64,000 nt of DNA, taken from Sulfopaludibacter sp963835555 (GTDB taxonomy: Bacteria > Acidobacteriota > Terriglobia > Bryobacterales > Bryobacteraceae). The notes beneath the pieces were generated by a model. The model was not told where the DNA came from. It searched no databases and saw only the letters and a program-made list of their open reading frames with translations. A program made the translations under genes and the position numbers. Each line of letters starts with the position of its first letter. Position 1 is the stretch's first letter. The stretch covers positions 62,001-126,000 of the forward strand of contig CAWIGC010000003.1 in assembly GCA_963835555.1 (NCBI GenBank), written 5' to 3'. Of the stretch, positions 57,456 through 64,000 are shown in pieces.

Positions 57456-58492
57456 TGTCAGTCAGTTGCCCCATCCCACTTCCAGCCAAGGATATGGTGC
57501 TGCTGGGCCACGGCAGTGGCGGCAAGCTCAGCGCCGAACTGCTGCGCGACATATTTCTGCCCGCGTTTGCGAATCCGGTGCTCGCCAAACTGGACGACCA
57601 GGCGTCTCTGGAGATCGGGGGCGCGCGTCTGGCCTTCACCACCGATTCGTTCGTGGTGAAGCCTCTGTTCTTCCGCGGCGGAGATATCGGCTCGCTGGCG
57701 GTCCACGGCACAGTGAACGACCTGGCAGTGGGTGGCGCCCATCCTATGTTCCTTAGTGCCGCCTTCATTTTGGAGGAAGGCTTCCCCACCAGCGACCTGC
57801 GCCGCATCGTGCAATCGATGGCGGACGCCGCGGCGCGCGCCGGGGTGACCATTGTCACGGGCGACACCAAGGTGGTGGAAAAGGGACATGGCGATGGCGT
57901 CTACATCAACACTACAGGCATAGGCTTGCGGCGCGACGGTGTTATCCTTTCCGCCGACCGCGTCCGCACCGGCGATGCCGTGATCCTGAGTGGCAGTCTC
58001 GGGAATCACGGCATCGCCATTCTTTGCGAACGGGAGGGTCTGGAGTTGGAGACGGAGGTGGAAAGCGATTCCGCGGCGCTCCACACTCTGGTGGATGCCA
58101 TGTTCGCTGTGACGCCACAGATTCGCTGCATGAGAGACCCCACACGGGGAGGTCTGGCCAGCACGCTGAATGAGATCGCCAGTCGCTCGCGGGTGGGCAT
58201 CACCATCTTCGAAGAGACACTGGTGATTCACGATGCCGTGCGCGGAGCGTGCGAATTGCTGGGTCTCGATCCTCTTTATGTTGCCAATGAAGGGAAGCTG
58301 GTGGCGATGGTCGCCTCTGAGAGCGCGGGGGATGTAGTGGCAGCCATGCGGCAGCATCCACTGGGCCGCGACGCCGCAATCATCGGCGTGGTGGGCGGCG
58401 CGCGTGCCGGCATGGTGACAATGCGCACCGGTCTGGGGACTACGCGAATCGTGGACATGCTGGCCGGGGATCAACTGCCGCGCATCTGCTAG
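57455..58492 (+). CDS. hypE: Hydrogenase maturation protein HypE
   Basis: 345 residues. Dehydrates the carbamoylated C-terminal cysteine to a thiocyanate for the hydrogenase iron ligand. PurM-like ATPase: MVLLGHGSGGKLSAELLRDI, FTTDSFVVKPLFFRGGDIGS, LAVHGTVNDLAVGGAHPMFL, ILSGSLGNHGIAIL, RDPTRGGLASTLNEIA. It ends PRIC, so the functional C-terminal cysteine is present. No hypA, hypB or hypF follows; they must lie elsewhere. Confidence 0.96.
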   Translation: MSVSCPIPLPAKDMVLLGHGSGGKLSAELLRDIFLPAFANPVLAKLDDQASLEIGGARLAFTTDSFVVKPLFFRGGDIGSLAVHGTVNDLAVGGAHPMFLSAAFILEEGFPTSDLRRIVQSMADAAARAGVTIVTGDTKVVEKGHGDGVYINTTGIGLRRDGVILSADRVRTGDAVILSGSLGNHGIAILCEREGLELETEVESDSAALHTLVDAMFAVTPQIRCMRDPTRGGLASTLNEIASRSRVGITIFEETLVIHDAVRGACELLGLDPLYVANEGKLVAMVASESAGDVVAAMRQHPLGRDAAIIGVVGGARAGMVTMRTGLGTTRIVDMLAGDQLPRIC

Positions 58493-58530
58493 ACAGAAGC
58501 CTGCCCGGCCACCCCTTAAAATAGCGCTAG

Positions 58531-59961
58531 ATGACCAGAACCGAGATGTACCGGCGGATTTCCGCGCACCAGGGCCCCTGGGACATGATTGTGATTGGCG
58601 GCGGCGCGACCGGCGCGGGCATCGCGGTAGACGCGGCAGCTCGCGGTTATAAGCTGCTGCTGCTGGAGCAGAACGATTTCGGCAAAGGCACTTCCAGCCG
58701 CAGCACCAAGTTGGTGCACGGCGGCGTACGGTACCTGGAACAAGGCAATCTTTCCCTGGTGATGGAAGCTCTCAAAGAGCGCGGGCTGCTGTTGCAGAAC
58801 GCGCCGCACCTGGTGCGCAACCTGGCGTTCGTGGTCCCGGCGTACGATTGGTGGGAATCGCCTTTCTACGGCGTGGGGCTCAAGCTGTACAACCTGCTGG
58901 CGGGCAAATACGGATTCGGCGATTCGCGGATTCTTTCGCGCGAAGAAACGCTGGAGAAGCTGCCGACCATTAATCCGGAAGGCCTGCGCGGAGGCGTGGT
59001 CTATTACGATGGCCAGTTCGACGATGCGCGTCTGCTGATCGATTTGTTGCAGACCGCCGCCGGACTGGGCGCCACCGTGCTGAACTATGCCAGGGTGACG
59101 GCCCTGGACGGGCACACGGTTCGCGTGCGCGACCATATCGCCGGCAGCGAGTTCGAGGCCACAGGCAAGGTGGTCATCAATGCCGCCGGGGCGTTCACCG
59201 ACGAGGTGCGCCGCATGGCCGAGCCCCAGGCGGAGGCGATCATCGCACCGAGCCAGGGAGTGCACCTGGTATTCGACCGTTCGTTTCTGGCCAGCGATCA
59301 CGCCATCATGGTGCCGCATACCAGCGATGGGCGCGTGATGTTCGCCATTCCGTGGCACGGCCACACGGTGGTCGGCACGACGGATACGCCCGTACCCGCG
59401 GCGGAACTGGAACCCGTGGCGCTGGAGCAGGAGGTGGAATTCATCCTGCAGACCGCATCGCTCTACCTGGCGCGCAAACCGGAACGCTCCGACGTGCTCA
59501 GCGTGTTTGCGGGCATCCGCCCGCTGGTGCGCGAGGGCGGAGCGGGCAACACGGCGGCACTCTCGCGCGGGCACACGATTCGCCTGGAGCCGGGAGGGAT
59601 GGTGACCATTTGCGGCGGAAAGTGGACCACGTACCGGCGTATGGCGGAGGACTGCGTGAACCAGGCGGCCATCCTGGGAGGCTTGCCCGCGGCGCCTTGC
59701 GTTACGGCGAGTCTTCGCATTCAGCCGCCGGAACCGGGAGACGCATTGCTCCGCGGCGTAAGAGACGAGATGGCAGAGACCGTGGAAGACATTCTGGCGC
59801 GGCGCACGCGCACGCTCTTTCTGAATGCCCGCGAGGCGCTGGTACAGGCGCCCGCGGCGGCCAACCGCATGGCCGTGGAACTGAACCGGGACGCAGACTG
59901 GGAAGCGCGGCAGGTTGCGGCGTTCCAGAAAGTCGCCGAGGGCTACCTGCTGACTCCGTAG
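58531..59961 (+). CDS. glpD: FAD-dependent glycerol-3-phosphate dehydrogenase
   Basis: 476 residues, intact. Oxidises glycerol-3-phosphate and passes electrons to quinone at the membrane. FAD fold MIVIGGGATGAGIAVDAAAR, then NDFGKGTSSRSTKLVHGGVR, YLEQGNLSLVMEALKERG, YDGQFDDARLLIDLL, PWHGHTVVGTTDTP and GIRPLVREGGAGNTAALSRG. The C-terminal cap is about 30 to 80 residues shorter than in many GlpD proteins. It is convergent with the DUF3179 gene; glpF and glpK lie just beyond on the other strand. Confidence 0.93.
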   Translation: MTRTEMYRRISAHQGPWDMIVIGGGATGAGIAVDAAARGYKLLLLEQNDFGKGTSSRSTKLVHGGVRYLEQGNLSLVMEALKERGLLLQNAPHLVRNLAFVVPAYDWWESPFYGVGLKLYNLLAGKYGFGDSRILSREETLEKLPTINPEGLRGGVVYYDGQFDDARLLIDLLQTAAGLGATVLNYARVTALDGHTVRVRDHIAGSEFEATGKVVINAAGAFTDEVRRMAEPQAEAIIAPSQGVHLVFDRSFLASDHAIMVPHTSDGRVMFAIPWHGHTVVGTTDTPVPAAELEPVALEQEVEFILQTASLYLARKPERSDVLSVFAGIRPLVREGGAGNTAALSRGHTIRLEPGGMVTICGGKWTTYRRMAEDCVNQAAILGGLPAAPCVTASLRIQPPEPGDALLRGVRDEMAETVEDILARRTRTLFLNAREALVQAPAAANRMAVELNRDADWEARQVAAFQKVAEGYLLTP

Positions 59962-61172
59962 ACGGTGGTCGCGGGGTTGTAGTTGCGCCAGTCGAACCAG
60001 TAGTCCTTCAGCACCTCGACAGGCTCCAGGCACTGCCCTTTTGCCTGGCCGGCGGTGGCGCAGCCATGGAAGTTCCATTCACTGCCGGTGGCTTCGTCCA
60101 TCAGGAGCACACCCGGTTCCTTTCCGCCGAAGCGGTAAAAATCGGGGGTTCCGTTCACTCCGGGAATGCGGTCGCGGAATGCCCGGACGGATTGCTCGTC
60201 AGGCCCTACCACGAGCAGGACGGGTTCGGCGCCCACGCGATCCTTCACCAGCTTTTCTTTGATTACGCGGTCATAAGGAAAGGCACGGCTGGCGCCGCCG
60301 GCCTGAATGCCGAGCATGACATCGCGGCCGGCCAAGCCGTGCTCCGGAAATGCGATTACCGTGGGCGCGCGCTCCATGCGAACGTCCCAATCGCGTTTAG
60401 CGTAGCCAAAGACATATTGGGGGACATCGTCGAGAACCGTCCCTTGCGGCTGCTCGGATTTCCAGGTAGCCAGCGTCAGCTCATCGGAGTGAACCAGCGT
60501 CAACCGGCGGCCCTTGAGAGGCCCGGAAATCGCAGCGCCGCTGATTTGCTGCCAGTAGGTGCCGGTCTCCTCGTCGCGCATGAGAAAGTTCTGGTTGTTG
60601 ATGCCGGCCAGATGAAAGGTGAGCCGCAGCCCTGCAATATCTCTCGTCCACACCAGACCGGTGTGACAGAGCGTTCAATAGGTAGCGACGATGGCCTGAC
60701 CGTCCACCACGTCGTTGATCACGTGATGGTACGAGATGCCGCGGATGGGATAGGCCCGCGCCGCTTGGCCGATGCGAATGGCGATCACCTTCTCCGCCCC
60801 GTCCAGCTTAACGTCGCGCGCCGCGGTGAAGGTAGGGTGACGGTCCGGGTGAAACATCTGCTCATAGATATTGACTCGGGCCAGGAACGCCAGTACGATG
60901 ACCAGTGCGGCGCCGGCCGACGGGAAGACGCGGCGCCACTTGCCAGGTTGCAGGCGCCAATAGGCGGCCAGCGCCAGAACGGACGCAAGCGCGGCGATGG
61001 TCGTGAGGACGGGACGGAACCTTGCAACAGCCAAGGCGAGCGCCAGTTCCTGCGCGCCTTGATGGCGGAAAGGCCGAATCACGTAAATGGGATAGACCAC
61101 GCAGAGAAGCGAAACGAAAAAACAAATAAGCAGAACCCAGACGTAGATCCGGCGATGGATGATATTGGGCAA
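59943..61172 (-). CDS. Membrane DUF3179 selenoprotein (UGA at codon 166 read as selenocysteine)
   Basis: 409 residues from TTG 61172 (GGAGG upstream). Three membrane helices come first (VWVLLICFFVSLLCVVYPIY, LTTIAALASVLALAAYWRL, GAALVIVLAFLARVNIY). The DUF3179 domain follows: RIGQAARAYPIRGISYHHVI, NDVVDGQAIVATY, then TGA, then TLCHTGLVWTRDIAGL in the same frame, continuing as NQNFLMRDEETGTYWQQISG to the stop at 59943. DUF3179 proteins normally read TYCPLC here, so the TGA replaces the first cysteine of a CxxC, giving UTLC. A bacterial SECIS-like hairpin follows. Function unknown, presumably a thiol/selenol redox protein outside the membrane. A frameshift or decayed gene is unlikely because frame and conservation continue on both sides. 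Confidence 0.85.
60649..60665 (-). promoter_or_regulatory. SECIS-like stem-loop for selenocysteine insertion
   Basis: Minus strand CACACC-GGTCT-GGTGTG, a 6-bp perfect stem (plus one wobble pair) with loop GGUCU, starting 9 nt after the TGA at 60675-60677. Loop sequence and distance are like the E. coli fdhF SECIS, where SelB reads the GGUCU loop. This supports decoding of the UGA as selenocysteine. Confidence 0.8.
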
Positions 61173-61248
61173 AATGTCCCTCCTGATTGTCAGCGAGGAT
61201 ATCGCAGGGCGGTGCGAGCTGTAAATAATATAAACAAGTTAGCCGGCC

Positions 61249-61977
61249 CTAAAAGCCGGCCAACCGCACGACCAGGCCGGCCAGCGCGGCTCCGGCGAGA
61301 GGACCCAGGATCGGGACGGGCGCATAGCTCCAGTCCGAGTCGCGTTTCTTGGCGATGGGCAGAATCGTATGGGCGAGGCGCGGGCCAAAGTCGCGCGCCG
61401 GATTAATGGCGTAGCCGGTGGTGCCGCCGAGACTCAGTCCGATCCCCCAGACCAGGCAGCCAACCAGGTAGGGCCCCATGCCGGGCGCGGGTCCGCTCGC
61501 CGAGACGGCTTTCGAACCGATCGCGCTGGCCACCAGGACGAGCACGAACGTGCCGATCATTTCGCTCGCCAGGTTGGCGGCGGGATTGCGGATCGCGGGC
61601 TGGGTGCAGAAGCAGGCCAGCTTGCTATCGGCATCGGGCGTTTCGCGCCAATGCGGAAAGAAGTGTACCCATACCAGGGTGGCGCCGCAGAAGGCACCCG
61701 CGAGTTGCGCGCCCAGATACGGCAGGAATTTACTGAAATCTCCGGTGGCGACGGCGCTGCCGATGGTCACCGCGGGATTGAGATGCGCGTCACTGCCGCC
61801 ACAGGCGATGGCGGTGAAGACGCCGGTCATCACGGCGAGGGCCCACCCGGTGGCGATCACCATCCAGCCGGCGCCTTCGGCTTTCGATTTGCGCAGAAGG
61901 ACGTTCGCCACCACGCCGTTGCCCAGCAGGATCAGCACCATCGTGCCCATGAATTCGCCAAAACATAGCTTTCCCAT
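61249..61977 (-). CDS. glpF: Glycerol uptake facilitator (aquaglyceroporin)
   Basis: 242 residues, six membrane helices. MIP-family channel with both NPA boxes: SDAHLNPAVTIGSAV and TGYAINPARDFGPRLAH. The Asp after the second NPA (NPARD) is typical of glycerol facilitators. C-terminus LAGAALAGLVVRLAGF. It lies 3 bases after the glpK stop side on the same strand, so glpK and glpF form an operon. Confidence 0.92.
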   Translation of the reverse strand: MGKLCFGEFMGTMVLILLGNGVVANVLLRKSKAEGAGWMVIATGWALAVMTGVFTAIACGGSDAHLNPAVTIGSAVATGDFSKFLPYLGAQLAGAFCGATLVWVHFFPHWRETPDADSKLACFCTQPAIRNPAANLASEMIGTFVLVLVASAIGSKAVSASGPAPGMGPYLVGCLVWGIGLSLGGTTGYAINPARDFGPRLAHTILPIAKKRDSDWSYAPVPILGPLAGAALAGLVVRLAGF

Positions 61978-61980
61978 GGC

Positions 61981-63474
61981 CTACTCCTCCCCCAGCCAGT
62001 CGAACGAACGGGTCACGGCCTTCTTCCAGAAGCCGTACATTTTCTCGCGCCGCCCGGCGTCCATTTGCGGGCGCCAGGTTCGATCCACCGACCATTGCGC
62101 GCGCAGGTCGTCCAACCCGGCGTAGAAGCCCACGGCAAGCCCGGCGGCATAAGCGGCGCCCAGCGCGGTGGTCTCTTTCACTTTCGGCCGCACCACGTCG
62201 CGGTCCAGGATATCGCTTTGGAACTGCATCAGCAGTTCGTTTTCCACCATGCCCCCATCGGTGCGCAGGACGGCGACAGGCACACCCGCGTCCTTTTCCA
62301 TCGCCTCGACAACTTCGCGCGTCTGGAAAGCCGTGGCCTCCAGCACGGCACGCGCCAGGTGGCCCTTGTTGGTGTAGCGCGTGAGTCCGGCGATGACGCC
62401 CCGCGCGTTGTGCTTCCAGTAGGGCGCATAGAGGCCGGAGAAGGCCGGCACGAAATAGATTCCGCCGTTGTCTTCCACGGTGCGCGCCAGGGTTTCGATT
62501 TCGGGACTCTTGCCAATGAGGCCGAAATTATCGCGGACCCATTGCACCAGGGCGCCGGCGATGGCCACGCTGCCTTCCAAAGCGTACTGCGCTTTGGCGC
62601 CGCCCAGTTTGAATGCAACCGTAGTCAGCAAGCCGAAGCGGGAGTGCACGATCTGCTCGCCGGTGTTCATCAGCAGAAAACAGCCGGTGCCGTAGGTGTT
62701 CTTGGCTTCGCCGGCGTTAAAGCAGGTCTGGCCGACCAGCGCGGCTTGTTGATCGCCCAGAATGCCGGCCACCGGCACACCCTTCACCGCGTCCAGCGTG
62801 GCTTCGCCGTAGCGCTCGCTGCTGGAGCAGATGCGCGGCAGGATCGCGCGCGGTATGTGGAAGGCGTCGAGCAACTCCGCGTCCCAGTCCAGCGTTTCCA
62901 GATTCATTAACTGGGTGCGGCTGGCGTTGGTGCAGTCGGTGATGTGGAGGCCGCCGGTGAGGTGCCAGACCAGGAAGGTATCGATGGTGCCGAAGCGGAC
63001 CTCGCCGGCTTCGGCGCGCTGGCGCAGCCCGGGGACGTGGTCGAGAATCCAGCGGATTTTGAGGCTGCTGAAATAAGTGGAAAGGGGCAGTCCGGTCCTG
63101 GCGCGAAAGCGGTCCGCTCCGCCCTCCCGGCTGAGTTCGCTGACCGCATCGCCGACGCGCATATCCTGCCAGACCAGCGCGGCATGCACCGGGTGGCCGG
63201 TTTTGACATCCCACAGAACGGTGGTTTCGCGCTGATTGGTGATGCCGATGGCGGCCAGGTCGGCCGGTTGCAGGCCCGCCTGCTGCATGGCCTCGGCGAT
63301 CACCTGAGTAGTGCGGAACCAGATCTCATCGGGATCGTGCTCCACCCAGCCTGGCTGGGGATAGATCTGCTCGTGTTCCTTCTGCGCGGAAGAAACGATG
63401 CGGCCGCTCCGGTCAAAAACGAGGAAACGGGTGCTTGTGGTGCCCTGGTCCAGGGCTCCGATGTACGATGGCAT
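61981..63474 (-). CDS. glpK: Glycerol kinase
   Basis: 497 residues from ATG 63474 (MPSYIGALDQGTTSTRFLVF); a longer frame to 63567 is not supported. FGGY kinase converting glycerol to glycerol-3-phosphate. GITNQRETTVLWDVKTG, ALVWQDMR, GTIDTFLVWHLTGG, ASRTQLMNLETLDWD, GILGDQQAALVGQTC, AKNTYGTGCFLLMNTGE and the C-terminal GLAVGFYAGLDDLRAQW are all those of GlpK. First gene of the glpKF unit. Works with the nearby GlpD. Confidence 0.96.
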   Translation of the reverse strand: MPSYIGALDQGTTSTRFLVFDRSGRIVSSAQKEHEQIYPQPGWVEHDPDEIWFRTTQVIAEAMQQAGLQPADLAAIGITNQRETTVLWDVKTGHPVHAALVWQDMRVGDAVSELSREGGADRFRARTGLPLSTYFSSLKIRWILDHVPGLRQRAEAGEVRFGTIDTFLVWHLTGGLHITDCTNASRTQLMNLETLDWDAELLDAFHIPRAILPRICSSSERYGEATLDAVKGVPVAGILGDQQAALVGQTCFNAGEAKNTYGTGCFLLMNTGEQIVHSRFGLLTTVAFKLGGAKAQYALEGSVAIAGALVQWVRDNFGLIGKSPEIETLARTVEDNGGIYFVPAFSGLYAPYWKHNARGVIAGLTRYTNKGHLARAVLEATAFQTREVVEAMEKDAGVPVAVLRTDGGMVENELLMQFQSDILDRDVVRPKVKETTALGAAYAAGLAVGFYAGLDDLRAQWSVDRTWRPQMDAGRREKMYGFWKKAVTRSFDWLGEE

Positions 63475-63526
63475 GCGTACATAAGAATAACGCTCCTTGG
63501 CCGTCCCTGTGATACGATCCTGAATC

Positions 63527-64000
63527 ATGACCCGTCGAAGCGCGTTTCGAACAATTGGCGCAGCCATGGCCGTGGCTCCCCTGGTGCCCGCGGCGCCGGG
63601 ATCGGCCGGCCGGCTGAAACAATCGCTGTGCCGCTGGTGCTATTCCAAAATTCCACTTGACGACCTGTGCAGGCAGGCCGCGGAGATCGGGCTGAGCGGT
63701 ATCGACCTGGTGGAACCGGACGAGTGGCCCACCGTCCGCAAGTATGGACTGGTTCCCACCGTGACGCAGGGCAAGGCATCCATACCGGATGGGTGGAATC
63801 GCAAGGAGAGTCACGACCGGCTGGAGGCTGAAATCCGGGCGCGCATCACCCGCGCGGCCGAGGCCAAGGTGCCCAACGTGATCACGTTCTCCGGCAATCG
63901 CAAAGGCATGAGCGACGATGAAGGCAAGGCCAACTGCATCGCTGGCCTGAGCCGCGTCAAGAAATTCGCCGAAGACAACGGCGTGACCGTAGTGCTGGAA
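63527..64000 (+). CDS. Tat-exported sugar isomerase/epimerase-like TIM-barrel protein (3' end beyond window)
   Basis: 158 residues are visible. MTRRSAFRTIGAAMAVAPLV is a twin-arginine-type signal. The mature part begins SLCRWCYSKIPLDDLCRQAA EIGLSGIDLVEPDEW, PTVRKYGLVPTVTQGK, then KVPNVITFSGNRKGM and RVKKFAEDNGVTVVLE, the pattern of the xylose isomerase-like/hydroxypyruvate isomerase family. It starts 52 bases from the divergent glpK. Substrate cannot be told; similar exported proteins are frequent in Acidobacteria. Confidence 0.8.
   Translation, partial: MTRRSAFRTIGAAMAVAPLVPAAPGSAGRLKQSLCRWCYSKIPLDDLCRQAAEIGLSGIDLVEPDEWPTVRKYGLVPTVTQGKASIPDGWNRKESHDRLEAEIRARITRAAEAKVPNVITFSGNRKGMSDDEGKANCIAGLSRVKKFAEDNGVTVVLE

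Noticed and set aside
60675..60677. TGA as an ordinary nonsense mutation or end of the gene
   Set aside because: The frame and DUF3179 conservation continue directly after it, it falls on the conserved Cys position, and a SECIS-like hairpin follows.

Overview
The window looks like a chromosomal piece of an acidobacterium of the Solibacter/Bryobacter type that can respire sulfate. Evidence for the host: two proteins carrying what looks like the Solibacter-type C-terminal domain (TIGR03437), acidobacterial FtsX/MacB-like 'orphan' ABC permeases, Tat-exported Gfo/Idh/MocA and TIM-barrel sugar proteins, a PadR regulator, an ECF42-type sigma factor with its YciI partner, and high GC throughout. Evidence for sulfate respiration: sat, aprB, aprA, qmoA, qmoB, qmoC, dsrA, a dsrD-like gene and dsrN all lie in the first 22 kb. 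Peatland Acidobacteriota genomes with dsr genes are known from the literature; assignment to one of them is inference.

Layout. (1) 1-9.95 kb, minus strand: one operon marR-like regulator, aprB, aprA, small zinc-ribbon protein, YkgJ-type cysteine protein, qmoA, qmoB, qmoC, dsrA (continues off the left edge, where dsrB is expected). Stops and starts overlap repeatedly, and a perfect palindrome lies just before the regulator. (2) 10.2-14.8 kb: a uroporphyrinogen-III methyltransferase fused to a winged-helix methyltransferase, a cytidylate-kinase-like/BON protein, and a small membrane protein, TauE/SafE exporter and lipoprotein cassette. (3) 15.1-23.3 kb: a PEP-synthase-like protein, dsrD-like and dsrN with their own promoter, a HTH/Cys-rich/receiver-like regulator divergent from sat, then sat, a TPR protein and a HAD 'soluble P-type ATPase'. 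Together these supply sulfate activation (Sat), APS reduction (AprAB) fed from quinol by QmoABC, sulfite reduction (DsrA[B], DsrD) and the siroheme amide cofactor (SUMT, DsrN). (4) 23.3-55.9 kb: ordinary acidobacterial accessory and housekeeping genes (secreted EXORDIUM-like and NHL proteins, sugar oxidoreductase, ECF42 pair, M23 peptidase, lactonase-like propeller, aconitase, class II aldolase plus lactaldehyde dehydrogenase, ABC permeases, beta-lactamase-fold hydrolases, Fur, FHA-GAF-SpoIIE phosphatase). (5) 56.1-64 kb: hypCDE hydrogenase maturation genes, then a glycerol cluster (glpD, glpF, glpK) that surrounds a DUF3179 membrane protein whose in-frame UGA, followed by a stem-loop with a GGUCU loop, marks it as a probable selenoprotein.

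Sequence quality. Many genes in 1-12 kb, and some later ones (dsrN, sat, the NHL protein, PadR, M23 peptidase, YncE-like, the ABC permease at 53.7-56 kb), are broken by single-base or dinucleotide frameshifts although the protein sequence on both sides is well conserved. I treat these as assembly or base-calling indels rather than pseudogenes, and give gene limits that span them. No tRNA, rRNA, insertion sequence or CRISPR array was seen.
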